Positions 24,007-33,202 of a stretch of DNA of 64,000 nucleotides are shown one piece after another; position 1 is the stretch's first letter; every line of letters begins with the position of its first letter. A program made the translations under genes and the position numbers. Source of the DNA: Halorussus amylolyticus (lineage in GTDB: Archaea; Halobacteriota; Halobacteria; Halobacteriales; Haladaptataceae); NCBI RefSeq assembly GCF_004143485.2, contig NZ_ML974131.1:397749-461748 (forward strand). The letters run 5' to 3'. A model generated the notes under the pieces. It was not told the origin of the DNA, did not search any database, and saw only the letters and a list, made by a program, of their open reading frames with translations.

Positions 24007-24822
24007 ATGAGTCTCTCGCTCGACCCGACCCAACTCGACCGCTACTCCCGGCACATCATCATGGACGAGGTGGGACCGGAGGGCCAGCAGGCCTTGCTGG
24101 ACGCCTCCGTCTTGGTCGTCGGCGCGGGGGGTCTCGGCTCACCAGTCATCCAGTACCTCGCGGCTGCGGGCGTGGGGACGCTCGGCGTCGCCGACGACGA
24201 CGACGTGGAACTCAGCAATCTCCAGCGCCAGATAATCCACGGCGACGGCGACGTGGGCCGTCCGAAAGTCGAATCCGCGGCCGACTTCGTGGCCGACCTC
24301 AATCCCGACGTGGACGTACAAACACACCACGCGCGCGTGGAACCCCACAACGTCGAGGAGTTACTCGCCGACTACGACTTCGTGGTAGACGCGACCGACA
24401 ACTTCCGGACGCGCTATCTGGTCAACGACGCCTGCACGCTCTCGGGAACGCCGTTCTCCCACGGCGCGATTTACAAATTCGAGGGACAGGTCACCACCTT
24501 CACGACCGAGGGACCGTGCTATCGGTGCCTCTTTCCGGAAGCGCCTCCCGAGGGGATGGTCGCCGACTGCGCCACCACGGGCGTCCTCGGCGTACTCCCG
24601 GGGACCGTAGGGTGCATTCAGGCGACCGAGACGGTGAAGTGCCTGCTCGGTGCGGGCGACCTCCTCGACGGTCGCATGGTGTTCTACGACGCGATGGCGA
24701 TGAGTTTCGAGGAGGTCGAGTTCCGGAAGAATCCTGAGTGTCCGGTCTGCGGCGACGACCCGATAGAGTCGGTCGCCGAGGTGGAGTACGCCGAGGAGTC
24801 GTGTCCCGTGAACGCCGACTGA
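24007..24822 (+). CDS. ubaA: UbaA, E1-like SAMP-activating enzyme (HesA/MoeB/ThiF family)
   Basis: A 271-residue adenylating enzyme that activates ubiquitin-like SAMPs for protein modification, tRNA thiolation and molybdopterin synthesis. VVGAGGLGSPVIQYLAAAG is the ATP-binding motif, DDDDVELSNLQRQI the conserved Asp/Arg segment, ATDNFRTRYLVNDAC follows, and ADCATTGVLGVLPG contains the likely catalytic Cys. CYRC and CPVC provide the zinc site. NcsA (2534) is the thiolation partner in the same window. Confidence 0.93.
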   Translation: MSLSLDPTQLDRYSRHIIMDEVGPEGQQALLDASVLVVGAGGLGSPVIQYLAAAGVGTLGVADDDDVELSNLQRQIIHGDGDVGRPKVESAADFVADLNPDVDVQTHHARVEPHNVEELLADYDFVVDATDNFRTRYLVNDACTLSGTPFSHGAIYKFEGQVTTFTTEGPCYRCLFPEAPPEGMVADCATTGVLGVLPGTVGCIQATETVKCLLGAGDLLDGRMVFYDAMAMSFEEVEFRKNPECPVCGDDPIESVAEVEYAEESCPVNAD

Positions 24823-24840
24823 ACGCGACCACTCCACTCT

Positions 24841-24873
24841 CCGAATCGGCGACTCGAAGAGTCGCCGATTCGG
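24841..24873. repeat. Perfect hairpin downstream of ubaA (15-bp arms, GAA loop)
   Basis: CCGAATCGGCGACTC, loop GAA, GAGTCGCCGATTCGG. It starts 18 bp after the ubaA stop. It may end or protect the ubaA transcript. A second, weaker repeat CCGATTCTGGGAATCG follows. It belongs to the short-loop palindrome class. Confidence 0.8.
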
Positions 24874-24960
24874 CCGCCCTCTCCCGATTCTCCGATTCTG
24901 GGAATCGCTCTCCCCTTATATGCCCCATCGGAGCCATGGTTTACATGTAGGTGAACCACA

Positions 24961-25530
24961 ATGGCCACTACCCAAATCGAAGGCGGCGCGAACGAGTTCG
25001 AGAGCACCATCGGCGGCATCACGGTCCGCGGAAAGGCCCACAGCCTGAGCGCGTGGTTCGTCCTCGCGCTCAGACTCATGATGGGCTACGCCTTCCTTTA
25101 CTCGGGATGGGACAAAATCGTGGCCGCCGAACCGTTCAGCGCGCAGGGCTACCTCGTTGGCGCGGTCCCGGACGCCAGTCCGATGGCGGGCGTGTTCGCG
25201 GCGATGGGTAACACCGCGTGGTTCGTGGAGTTCGTCAACGTCGCGGTGCCGTGGGGCGAACTCCTCATCGGTCTCGCGCTCATCGTCGGCGCGTTCGTCA
25301 GACTCGCCGCGTTCTGGGGCGCGTTCATGATGCTGATGTTCTACTTCGGCAACTGGGACGTGGCCCACGGCATCATCAACGGCGACTTCGCGTACATGCT
25401 CGTGTTCCTCGCGGTCGCGGCGTTCGGCGCGGGCCGCATCGTGGGACTCGACGCGCTCATCGAAAAGTACGAACTCGGCGGCGAGGCGCTGGTCGAGAAG
25501 TACCCGATGCTCCGGTACGTGCTCGGGTGA
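24961..25530 (+). CDS. DoxX family membrane protein (paralog 1)
   Basis: A 189-residue protein with four membrane helices: LSAWFVLALRLMMGYAFLYSGWDKI is the DoxX start. VPWGELLIGLALIVGAFVRLAAFWGAFMMLMFYFGNW and GDFAYMLVFLAVAAFGAGRIVGLDALIEKYE follow. DoxX/DoxD relatives take part in thiosulfate or quinone redox chemistry in some archaea, but the role here is not known. It has a close paralog at 60704 with 48 bp of identical DNA (25213-25260 versus 60947-60994). A TATA-like CCTTATATG precedes it. Confidence 0.88.
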   Translation: MATTQIEGGANEFESTIGGITVRGKAHSLSAWFVLALRLMMGYAFLYSGWDKIVAAEPFSAQGYLVGAVPDASPMAGVFAAMGNTAWFVEFVNVAVPWGELLIGLALIVGAFVRLAAFWGAFMMLMFYFGNWDVAHGIINGDFAYMLVFLAVAAFGAGRIVGLDALIEKYELGGEALVEKYPMLRYVLG

Positions 25531-25592
25531 ACGCTACATTTTTAAGTGAATTACCGGTATCCTTTTGTGGGTAAAGTACGTTCATCGAAACA

Positions 25593-25742
25593 ATGAGTTC
25601 TCTCGACGACGATTCTCCAAGCGAAACTACGGACAGAAGTGGGAGTTGCGACGACGTAGACGAAGAGACTCGCGCTAAACTCGACGAGGACGGTGTTCTG
25701 ATGGATACTGAGGAAGTCGTCGAAAGTTTATCGGAGCTGTAA
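25593..25742 (+). CDS. Small acidic protein, possible antitoxin
   Basis: A 49-residue acidic protein (MSSLDDDSPSETTDRSGSCDDVD then ETRAKLDEDGVLMDTEEVVESLSEL). The second half looks like a short helix-rich binding peptide. It is followed 41 bp on by a protein with a RelE-like overall size, so a toxin-antitoxin role is inferred only from pairing, charge and lower GC content. Confidence 0.45.
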   Translation: MSSLDDDSPSETTDRSGSCDDVDEETRAKLDEDGVLMDTEEVVESLSEL

Positions 25743-25783
25743 GTCGCGTAATTTTTACGATATCGGTGCCGTGTGCTCTCTTA

Positions 25784-26227
25784 ATGACACAGCCCGCCGT
25801 CTATCTCCCTCCCGTGTTTTCCGAGAACGTCTGCGATTTGGACAAGAACCACCAACGACAGATAAAGTCGAAAATCGAAGAAATTGCAGGCCGTACCGTT
25901 TCCGATATCGAAACCCACGCCCCGCGTTCGAAGCTCTACAAACGGCTAACCGGCCGAAAGTACACGTGGACCGCCCGTGCCGGAACGTGGCGTCTGTTTT
26001 GTACCTACTTCGAACACGTCTACGATGGTGACGAACATATTCCAGTCATCGTTTTTCTGAACGTCCAGTATCGCGAAAAGGACTACCAGCGGATCGACAG
26101 TTCAGTAGTGCCGAAAGTCGAAGTGACGAACGTATTGGAGTGGGCGAACGAAAAGTCCGACCGAGAAATACGGACACACAGGGACGACGAAATGGCTGAA
26201 CACATCGACGAGAGCTTCGACGTGTAG
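25784..26227 (+). CDS. Possible RelE-like toxin or nucleic-acid-binding protein
   Basis: A 147-residue protein starting at ATG 25784. VYLPPVFSENVCDLDKNHQRQIKSKI then KLYKRLTGRKYTWTARAGTWRLFCTYFEHVYDG suggests a compact alpha/beta core rich in Arg, Lys and Tyr as in RelE/ParE toxins, with IPVIVFLNVQYREKDYQRI as the C-terminal strand. It is not a definite family hit. The acidic tail (EMAEHIDESFDV) is unusual. The gene pair has lower GC than its neighbours. Confidence 0.5.
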   Translation: MTQPAVYLPPVFSENVCDLDKNHQRQIKSKIEEIAGRTVSDIETHAPRSKLYKRLTGRKYTWTARAGTWRLFCTYFEHVYDGDEHIPVIVFLNVQYREKDYQRIDSSVVPKVEVTNVLEWANEKSDREIRTHRDDEMAEHIDESFDV

Positions 26228-26230
26228 GCT

Positions 26231-27325
26231 TCACGTCGAGACCTCTATTGTCTCTTTACTTTCCGCGCTCTCGTACACCGCTTCTATCGTCTCCACGTCC
26301 ACGAGTCCGTGCCGACCGTCTGGGTGAATCTCGCCACCGGTCCGAACCTGATGGGCGAAGTACTCGAACTCCTCTAACATCTGGTCCACCTGCTCGTAGT
26401 CCACGTCAGCGCGCGTCCCCTCGACTTCGAGGACGAACCCCCGATATGCGTCGCCCATGAACGCGGGTTCGATTGCGAGTTCGCCCTCGGTGCCGACCAC
26501 CTTGAGGTGGCTCGACTCGTGGGCGTTCTGGCTGGCCGAACACGCCGCCAGCGTCCCGTCGTCGAACCGAATCTGGAAGGTCGCGCGCTCGTCGGGCACG
26601 TCGGCGAACGCCTCGTCTTCTGAGTAGCCGAACGCCGAGACCTCCGCGGGGTCGGCGTCGAGGACGAATCTGGCGGTGTTGATGGGGTAGACGCCGAGGT
26701 CGGTCACCGACGCGCCCGGCCCCGCGAGGTCGGGGTCGAGTCGCCACTGGTCGGGGTTCGGAATCATCTCCAACAGGCGCTGGGACATGTGGCCGTGGAC
26801 GACCGCGGGGTCGCCGATGGCTCCCGACCGGACGAGTTCGCGCGCTCGCCGGACCGCGGGTTCGGTCTGCATCCGGTAGCCGACCATCAGGGGAACGTCG
26901 GCGTCCTCGCAGGTCTCGACCATCCGGCGGGCGCGCTCGGCGCTGGCCTCCATCGGCTTCTCACAGAGGACCGCCTTCCCGAAGTCGGCGGCCGATTCGG
27001 CGAATTCGAGGTGGAGGGCGTTCGGCGTGCAGACGTACACCGCGTCGTAGGCGTCGGTCGCTTCGCCGTCGTGGAACGCCTCGTACGTGAGACCGTGAGC
27101 CACGTCGAACTCCTCGGCCGCTTCCTCGGCTTTTTTACGGTCGCCGCTTACGACCACCGTAGTCTCGCAGACCTCCGAGTCGGCGACCGCCGGGATGGCT
27201 TCGTCGCGAGTCCACCACCCGAGTCCGACCATCGCGAAGCGAACCGGCTCGAAGTCGGTCTCGGTCTGCCAGTCGCGCCGGTCGAAGTCGTCGAGCGAGG
27301 TCGCGAGCGAGTCGGTGGTGTTCAT
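26231..27325 (-). CDS. Gfo/Idh/MocA-type sugar dehydrogenase (xylose dehydrogenase-like)
   Basis: A 364-residue oxidoreductase from ATG 27325 ([22 protein letters not shown]). Rossmann [20 protein letters not shown] is followed by [31 protein letters not shown], the family's EKP motif carrying the catalytic lysine. The layout and residues are close to haloarchaeal NADP-dependent D-xylose dehydrogenase (Gfo6/XacA), as recalled. It would oxidise a pentose such as xylose. No other pathway gene is adjacent, so the substrate is uncertain. A longer frame to 27541 lacks conserved sequence. Confidence 0.82.
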   Translation of the reverse strand: MNTTDSLATSLDDFDRRDWQTETDFEPVRFAMVGLGWWTRDEAIPAVADSEVCETTVVVSGDRKKAEEAAEEFDVAHGLTYEAFHDGEATDAYDAVYVCTPNALHLEFAESAADFGKAVLCEKPMEASAERARRMVETCEDADVPLMVGYRMQTEPAVRRARELVRSGAIGDPAVVHGHMSQRLLEMIPNPDQWRLDPDLAGPGASVTDLGVYPINTARFVLDADPAEVSAFGYSEDEAFADVPDERATFQIRFDDGTLAACSASQNAHESSHLKVVGTEGELAIEPAFMGDAYRGFVLEVEGTRADVDYEQVDQMLEEFEYFAHQVRTGGEIHPDGRHGLVDVETIEAVYESAESKETIEVST

Positions 27326-27546
27326 ACCGAACCGTCCACTCCCAGTTTGACGTGCTTTTCGGCGATTCGAGGGCGTCGAAGTACGCCCCGGACGTCGAAT
27401 CGGGAAGTCGCCGCCGATTCCAACGGATACATACTCCTCTGAAACCGAGATTCTGACATGGATTCTCGGACCGGCGCAGACCTCGGACATCCCCCGAAGA
27501 AGGCGGCTGGCCGGGGTCGCCGCTTCTACCGTGGGTCGCACTCGGG

Positions 27547-28533
27547 ATGCTCACGGTCGGTGTCCTCCTCGTCGCCGCGAGCGCGTACGCGAGACGATAC
27601 GTCTCCCCCGAACTCGCGCTGGTCGGGGTCTTCGACGGCGTCCTGCTCGGCGTGGTCGGCGCAATCGGTTTCGTCCACCTCTCGTCGGTCGAAACCTTGG
27701 CGGCGAGCCAACCCCCAATCGGTCGGGCGTGGTACGGCCCGCCGACGCTCGGTGTCGGACTCGCCACGCTGGTCGGAAGCCTCGCCGTCGGGCGGTGGCG
27801 CTGGCCCGAACGCCCGCGGTACGCCGGACTCGGAATGGTGCTCGGCCTGTGGGTCGCCTACCCGGTCCTCGTTCCGAGTCCGCTGACCAATCCGCTCGGC
27901 TCCCTGCTCGCGGTCGCCACGCCCGTCGCCGTGGGGTACGTGGTCTGGACGGACGCGAGCGACCTGCTCAGCGACGTGCTCGCCGACCGCGCCGCCAAGT
28001 GGTTCGGGGCCGGAATCGGGTTCGCGGCGTCGCTCCTGTTCGGCTTCTCGATGGGGATGGTCACGTTCTCACCCGACCCCGGCGGCGCGAATCTGACCGA
28101 GGACTTCGTGACGACCGCGCGGGTCGCCGACCCGCTCGTCTACTGGCCCGCGGTGGAGTTCCACCTCCACGACGCAATCGGAACCACGCCGGTCAGCGGC
28201 GTGCTCTCGGTCGGGACGGTCCTCCTCGTGGGACTCCTCGCCGCGCTGGTCGGCCTGAACGCCGCCCTGTTCGCGGCCCGGTGGCGCGCGACCCCGACCG
28301 ACGGCCGGGCGGGGACCGCCGCGGGGTCGGCGGCCATCGCCGCACCGACCGCGCTCTGTTTCTGCGGTCCCGCTATCGCCGGACTCGTGGCGGCGTCGAT
28401 GGTCCCTGAGGTGGCCGCCCCGGTCTACTGGCTGTTCGCCGACCTCGCTTCGCCGGTGGGCGCGCTCTTCTTCGCGACGAGTGTGGCGCTTCTCACAGGG
28501 AATCTGGTTCGGGCGAGCATGAAGGGTGTGTGA
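27547..28533 (+). CDS. Multi-span membrane protein, unknown
   Basis: A 328-residue protein with about seven to eight membrane helices; a Cys pair occurs late ([18 protein letters not shown]). The first ATG (27547) may be late: upstream in frame, LPWVALG continues the first helix without a stop until about 27455, so the true start could be non-ATG or the head damaged. Conserved-looking segments include [23 protein letters not shown] and [12 protein letters not shown]. No family is recognised. Confidence 0.6.
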   Translation: MLTVGVLLVAASAYARRYVSPELALVGVFDGVLLGVVGAIGFVHLSSVETLAASQPPIGRAWYGPPTLGVGLATLVGSLAVGRWRWPERPRYAGLGMVLGLWVAYPVLVPSPLTNPLGSLLAVATPVAVGYVVWTDASDLLSDVLADRAAKWFGAGIGFAASLLFGFSMGMVTFSPDPGGANLTEDFVTTARVADPLVYWPAVEFHLHDAIGTTPVSGVLSVGTVLLVGLLAALVGLNAALFAARWRATPTDGRAGTAAGSAAIAAPTALCFCGPAIAGLVAASMVPEVAAPVYWLFADLASPVGALFFATSVALLTGNLVRASMKGV

Positions 28534-28579
28534 GCGGTCTCGCTCGAAACCCGGCTTCCCTTCGATTTTCAATCTCGCC

Positions 28580-28863
28580 AAGCATCCCGGCGCGCGCTGG
28601 CGCTCCCTTGTGGAGCGCCATCATTCGTGCGAGGGATGAGTATTGCAGGGAAGGAGCGACCGACGGGAGCGACTGACCGAGAAACGCAGTCGGTTGGGGA
28701 GGTGTGTGGCCTGCGGTGGCGGTGCTGTGCGGTTTCATATGTACCGGGAGTAGCTAGCTTCACTCGAAAACACGAGCAAATGAAACCGGAATCAACAAAC
28801 AGCAAACGGCGAACAAACAACAAAACGGCGAACGAGAACAGAGCTAGCTATTCCCGGTACCTA
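28580..28863 (+). repeat. Dispersed repeat, copy 1 (with inverted tail)
   Basis: It starts near CGGCGCGCGCTGGCG, has a hairpin TGGCGCTCC/GGAGCGCCA (28598-28620, loop CTTGT), then GCGAGGGATGA, GAGCGACCG, GTCGGTTGGGGAGG and GCGGTGCTGTGCGG, and ends in the tail TACCGGGAGTAGCTAGC (28742-28758). About 80 bp later an inverted tail GCTAGCTATTCCCGGTA (28843-28859) begins a second, oppositely oriented end. The body aligns with the copy at 50.92-51.08 kb. Confidence 0.85.
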
Positions 28864-28984
28864 GAAGACTCCCTCGCTCACTTCGTTCGCTCGCTCCCAT
28901 TCGGAAGTGAAGATTCACGAAACGATTGGTGGCAAAAATTCACGAAGCGTCACTCAAAACTCTGCATCACGAAACGACCTTCTC

Positions 28985-29614
28985 TCACACGCCGTCCACG
29001 AGTCGCCGGAACTGCGCGGGCGGAATCGCCCCTCTCGCGGCGTGGCCGTCGTAGGCGAACGTCGGGATGCCCGACACTCCGGCCTGCTGTGCCCGCGCAA
29101 ACCGCTCCCGGAGGTCGGCTTCGAGGTCGGCGTCCTCGGTCGCGGCCCGAATCTCGTCGGGGTCGAGACCGACATCCGCCGCAATCTCCGCGAGTACGTC
29201 CGAGTCGCCGATGTCCCGGCCGTCCTGCCAGAGCGCCTCGAAGACGGCGTCGTGGAACGCCGCGAACGACTCCTCGCCGTACTCGCGGCGGACGTAGAGC
29301 GCGGCCTGCTGGGCGTCCCACGAGTCCACGTCGCGCGAAAAGTCTCGGACCATCTCGACGCCGTACTCGTCTCTGAGTCGCTCGACGTTCTCGCGGACCT
29401 GCGCGAAGTAGGCGTCGTCCTTGCTGTCGTCGGCCCCGTGGTCGATGTCGCCCGACTCGTCGCGCTTGCTCGCCCGGAGGTCGTAGAAGCGCCACTCGAC
29501 TTCGGGCGGGTTCTCGGCCTCCGCGAGGTACTGCTCCATCGCGGCCTTCCCGAGGTAGCAGAACGGGCAGACGTAATCGGAGTACATCACCAGCGTCTCG
29601 TCGGCGTCGGTCAT
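28985..29614 (-). CDS. DsbA family oxidoreductase (FrnE-like)
   Basis: A 209-residue thioredoxin-fold protein from ATG 29614. VMYSDYVCPFCYLGKAAMEQYL holds the CPFC active site, the helical insertion domain follows, and VSGIPTFAYDG supplies the cis-proline loop. There is no signal peptide, so it is cytosolic, like FrnE-type disulfide isomerases. It lies just past a dispersed repeat and is downstream of the coiled-coil gene on the same strand. Confidence 0.9.
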   Translation of the reverse strand: MTDADETLVMYSDYVCPFCYLGKAAMEQYLAEAENPPEVEWRFYDLRASKRDESGDIDHGADDSKDDAYFAQVRENVERLRDEYGVEMVRDFSRDVDSWDAQQAALYVRREYGEESFAAFHDAVFEALWQDGRDIGDSDVLAEIAADVGLDPDEIRAATEDADLEADLRERFARAQQAGVSGIPTFAYDGHAARGAIPPAQFRRLVDGV

Positions 29615-29647
29615 GGGTCGCCTTCGGACCACAGAGGGAAAAGCCGC

Positions 29648-30715
29648 TCACCGACGGCCGGAATCTCCGGTTTCGTGCGACCCGTCGCGCTCGGGTTCGG
29701 GCCGATGCTCGCCGAACGTCGCCTCGACCTCCGCCCAGTCGAGCGGCGGTTCGAAGCCGTCTGTCGCGGTTTCGAACGCCGCGACCTGCTCGCCGAAGCG
29801 GTCGGTCCACTCCGGTCGCGCGAGGTCGGCGAGGCGAACGTCGAGGTCGTCCAATCGCGCGCCCAAGACGTCCAGTCGCTCGTCGAGGTCTGCGAGAGAG
29901 TCGTCGAGGTCGGCCCTGCGTCCCTCGGCGTCGGTGCCTTCGCGCTCGCTCCACGTCCGGAGGTCGGCGAGTTCGGCCCGAACGTCCGCGAGCAACAGCG
30001 CCATTACTCGGTGGCGGAGTCGCACGTCGGCCCACGTCGCGCCGGTTTGGGTGGGTTCGGCTCCCGATTCGGGAGCGTCTCGCTCGACGGCGGCCGCCAT
30101 CTCGTCTATCGCGGCCGCGAGGTCGCCGAGCGACTGCTCGACGGCGTCGGCGTCCGCTTCGAGTTCGCGGACCCGAGTCTCCGAATCCGTCGCCCATTCC
30201 TCGAACGATTCGAGGTCGAGTTTGAGTTCGTCGGCGGCCCGCTGGACTTGCTCGGCGTTCGACGCGAGTCGGCGTATTCCGGTCGCCACACTGAACACGG
30301 CGCCGTCTTCCCCGGCGCGTTCGACCAACCGTTCGAGGTCGGTACCGAGTAGCGTCGCCCGGTTTTCGACCGACTCCACCCGCGATTCGAACGCGTCGAG
30401 TCGCGCCGCAACGGTGTCGAGGTCCGACACCGATTCGGCTTCGTCCCGGGCGTCCGAGAGCGCGATGCCCGCGAGTTCGGTGCGCGTCTCGGCGGTCGAG
30501 ACGGCCATCGACGCGTCCCCCAGCGCCTCACTTACGGCGTCGTGGCTCACGACGTCGTCGGTCGCCACGCGGTCGAGGGTCGCCCGCACGACATCGGGGT
30601 CGTAGGCGTCGTCCCTGCTGACGATTTCGTCCACGGCGTCTTCGACCGACCGGCCGACGATGGGTTTGCCGTCGTCTTCGTGGCTCATGTAGCCGCGTTT
30701 TCCGCGACTGCCCAT
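29648..30715 (-). CDS. Coiled-coil haloarchaeal protein (halo transducer-like)
   Basis: A 355-residue protein, read from ATG 30715 (MGSRGKRGYMSHEDDG; ATG 30688 is also possible). GKPIVGRSVEDAVDEIVSRD opens the conserved head. The rest is mainly long amphipathic helices, with many Leu/Ala heptads and strings such as LDDLDVRLADLARPEW. No enzyme motif is seen. The family seems restricted to haloarchaea and may be structural or signal-related. It lies divergent to the pst operon. Confidence 0.6.
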   Translation of the reverse strand: MGSRGKRGYMSHEDDGKPIVGRSVEDAVDEIVSRDDAYDPDVVRATLDRVATDDVVSHDAVSEALGDASMAVSTAETRTELAGIALSDARDEAESVSDLDTVAARLDAFESRVESVENRATLLGTDLERLVERAGEDGAVFSVATGIRRLASNAEQVQRAADELKLDLESFEEWATDSETRVRELEADADAVEQSLGDLAAAIDEMAAAVERDAPESGAEPTQTGATWADVRLRHRVMALLLADVRAELADLRTWSEREGTDAEGRRADLDDSLADLDERLDVLGARLDDLDVRLADLARPEWTDRFGEQVAAFETATDGFEPPLDWAEVEATFGEHRPEPERDGSHETGDSGRR

Positions 30716-30835
30716 TATAGCTTCCGTCAGTGGTATATACAGGTCTCCATACTGGAATATAGTCAGCATAGTGTGGTTCGTACGGCTCCGTTCGCATCTG
30801 ATTCGAACGTACCGGGACGTACCCGATTATTCAGC

Positions 30836-30847
30836 TATTATAAACCG
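30836..30847 (+). promoter_or_regulatory. TATA box of the pst operon
   Basis: CTATTATAAACC lies about 30-40 bp before the pstS ATG (30878), a good place for a haloarchaeal TATA box with a short or absent leader. The preceding CGAACGTACCGGGACGTACCCG (30806-30827) contains imperfect repeats (CGTACC...CGTACC) that may be a phosphate-box-type site. Confidence 0.55.
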
Positions 30848-30877
30848 CTTTAGTAGTCTCTCCCACCCGTTCATCCG

Positions 30878-32041
30878 ATGACGCAAGATTCGGAGCGTCT
30901 GAGCGACATAGTATCACGGCGGAAGTTCCTCGCAGCGTCCGGGGCTCTGGGTGCGACGGCGCTGGCGGGATGTTCCGGTGGCTCGGGCGGTCAAGACACG
31001 ACCGAGGCGAGCGACGATTCTGGAAGCGACGACTCCGGAAGTGACGAGGAGACCGAAGAGCCGACCGAGGAGGAAGAGGAGTCCTCCGACGAGGGCGGCC
31101 AAATCGCGCCGCTGACGGCCGACGGTTCCTCGACGGTGTACCCCATCACGAGTCAGGCGGGGTCGCTCTGGAACGGCAACGCGCCCGCCGACGACGAGGA
31201 GTACTGGGGTCCCGGACAGTACGACATCGAGACCGACAAGAACATGGCCGACTACTGGGCGGGCCTCTACGGCTTCGAACCCAGCGGCGAACCGGGAACG
31301 CCCCCGTTCTACACGAGTATCGGCCTGAACCACACCGGCGTCGGCCTCGAAAAACTCGAGCGCGGGCAGGTCGATATCGGCGACGCGAGCGCGCCGGTCA
31401 GCGCCGAGTTCCCCGACCGGAGCGAGGAGGAACTCGAACCGTTCACCGACCACATCGTCGCCATCGACGCCCAGCCTATCGTCGTGAGTCAGGAGATTTA
31501 CGACGCGGGCGTGACCGAACTCACGCTCTCGGACATCCAGGACATCTACCGCGGCGAGGTCGAGAACTGGTCGGAACTCGGCGGCCCGGACCGCGACATT
31601 CAGGCCATCGGCCGCGCGGAAGGCTCCGGCACCGACACCTCGTTCCGGAACAACGTGCTCGGCGACCCCGACGCCGACATGCCGGGCGTCGACAGCCGCC
31701 ACGGCCAGAACCAACAAGTCAAGACCGTCGTCACCGAGGCAGACAACGCGCTCGCGTACATCGCGCTCGCGTTCGTGGACGACTCCACGCCCGCCATCGA
31801 CCTCGAAATAGACGGCACCCTCTACGAGTACCCCGACGACTTCGGGACGCTCGACTACCCGCTCTCGCGTGCGCTCCATACGTACACGTGGGACGGGACC
31901 TCCGAGAAGGAGGCGTCGTTCATCCGGATGCTTCTCCACGACTACGGTCAGACCATGTTCGTCGAGACGGCAGACTACCTCCCCCTTGCCGACGAGGAAC
32001 TTGAGGAGCAACTCGGACTGCTGCCCGAGCCAACTAACTGA
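30878..32041 (+). CDS. pstS: Phosphate ABC transporter substrate-binding protein PstS
   Basis: A 387-residue Tat-exported lipoprotein: SRRKFLAASGALGATALAGCSGG is the Tat signal with lipobox, followed by an acidic Ser/Asp linker. TADGSSTVYPITSQAG is the phosphate-binding head, GSGTDTSFRNNV contacts phosphate, and LSDIQDIYRGEVENWSELGG is the PstS signature. First gene of pstS-pstC-pstA-pstB-phoU. Confidence 0.95.
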   Translation: MTQDSERLSDIVSRRKFLAASGALGATALAGCSGGSGGQDTTEASDDSGSDDSGSDEETEEPTEEEEESSDEGGQIAPLTADGSSTVYPITSQAGSLWNGNAPADDEEYWGPGQYDIETDKNMADYWAGLYGFEPSGEPGTPPFYTSIGLNHTGVGLEKLERGQVDIGDASAPVSAEFPDRSEEELEPFTDHIVAIDAQPIVVSQEIYDAGVTELTLSDIQDIYRGEVENWSELGGPDRDIQAIGRAEGSGTDTSFRNNVLGDPDADMPGVDSRHGQNQQVKTVVTEADNALAYIALAFVDDSTPAIDLEIDGTLYEYPDDFGTLDYPLSRALHTYTWDGTSEKEASFIRMLLHDYGQTMFVETADYLPLADEELEEQLGLLPEPTN

Positions 32042-32089
32042 ACCGCGCGACCGAACGCAGCCCAGTATTTGTTTCCAGTGATTCAATAA

Positions 32090-33202
32090 ATGACCGATTC
32101 ATCGCTGTTCGACCGAGACGCGCGCGTTCGACGGGTCGTCGAGAGCGACCGCGACGTCGCGGCCCTGTTCGCAGTTGGGGGCGTCTGCTTGCTCGCTGCC
32201 TTCGTCATGTTCGTACTGGACTCTACGATGGCGGTTGTCCCGCTCGTCGGCTTCGTCGCCGCGACCGGTTACGGCTGGTTCGCTCACCAAGCCGAGACCG
32301 CGCGTGCGCTGACGTTCCTCGGTACCGTCTCGACTGTCGTCGTTCTCGGCCTCATCACGGTCTACGTGTTCCTCGAAGCCTGGCCGGTGCTACAACTGAT
32401 GGGTGTCCGATTGTTCGGCTTCACCGACCCAATCACGGTGTTCGGTGTCACGCTGTTGCCCGGCGTCGAGTCGTACTGGAGCACCAGCGAACACGTCTAC
32501 TCGCTGATTCCGATGATATGGGGGACGTTCGTGACGACCGTCATCGCGACACTCATCGCGGCACCGCTCGGCATCGCGGCGGCGCTCTTTCTGGCCGAAA
32601 TCGCGCCGCCGTTGGTTCGCGAGACGGTCAAGCCCGCGGTCGAAATCCTCGCCGGAATCCCGTCCATCGTGTACGGCTACCTCGGGTTCGTGACGCTCAA
32701 CACGTTCCTGTTCACGAACTTGGAGATGGCCAACCTCGGGAGCCTGTTCCTCGTCGGTCTCGTCATCGGCCTGATGGCGCTCCCGACGGTCGTCTCGGTC
32801 GCGGACGACGCGCTCACGTCGGTCCCCGCGAGCATGCGCGACGGCGCAATTGCGATGGGGTGTACCGAGTGGCAGACCATGAAATCCATCACGCTCCCGG
32901 CGGCGCTCTCGGGCGTCTCGGCTGCCGTCCTGCTCGGCATCGGTCGAGCGGTCGGCGAGACGATGGCCGCGACGGTCATCCTCGGCCATAGTCAGCGACT
33001 CCCCGACCCGCTTCAGGACGTGTTCGACAACACCGAGACGCTCACCAGCCTCATCGCGAGTCAGTACGGTAACGCCGACGGGCTTCACATGAACGCGCTG
33101 TTCACCGCGGGCGTCGTGCTGTTCGTGACCGTTCTGATTCTCAGTGTGGGTGCCAGACGCGTCGAGATACGCATGGAGCGAAAGCTCGGTGGTGGCGAAT
33201 GA
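32090..33202 (+). CDS. pstC: Phosphate ABC transporter permease PstC
   Basis: A 370-residue permease with an N-terminal pair of helices (LFAVGGVCLLAAFVMFVLDSTMAVVPLVG) beyond the usual core. The transport domain has IPMIWGTFVTTVIATLIAAPLGIAAALFLAEIAPP and the EAA-like loop AIAMGCTEWQTMKSITLPAALSGV. Its end overlaps the pstA start (33199), consistent with translational coupling. Confidence 0.93.
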   Translation: MTDSSLFDRDARVRRVVESDRDVAALFAVGGVCLLAAFVMFVLDSTMAVVPLVGFVAATGYGWFAHQAETARALTFLGTVSTVVVLGLITVYVFLEAWPVLQLMGVRLFGFTDPITVFGVTLLPGVESYWSTSEHVYSLIPMIWGTFVTTVIATLIAAPLGIAAALFLAEIAPPLVRETVKPAVEILAGIPSIVYGYLGFVTLNTFLFTNLEMANLGSLFLVGLVIGLMALPTVVSVADDALTSVPASMRDGAIAMGCTEWQTMKSITLPAALSGVSAAVLLGIGRAVGETMAATVILGHSQRLPDPLQDVFDNTETLTSLIASQYGNADGLHMNALFTAGVVLFVTVLILSVGARRVEIRMERKLGGGE

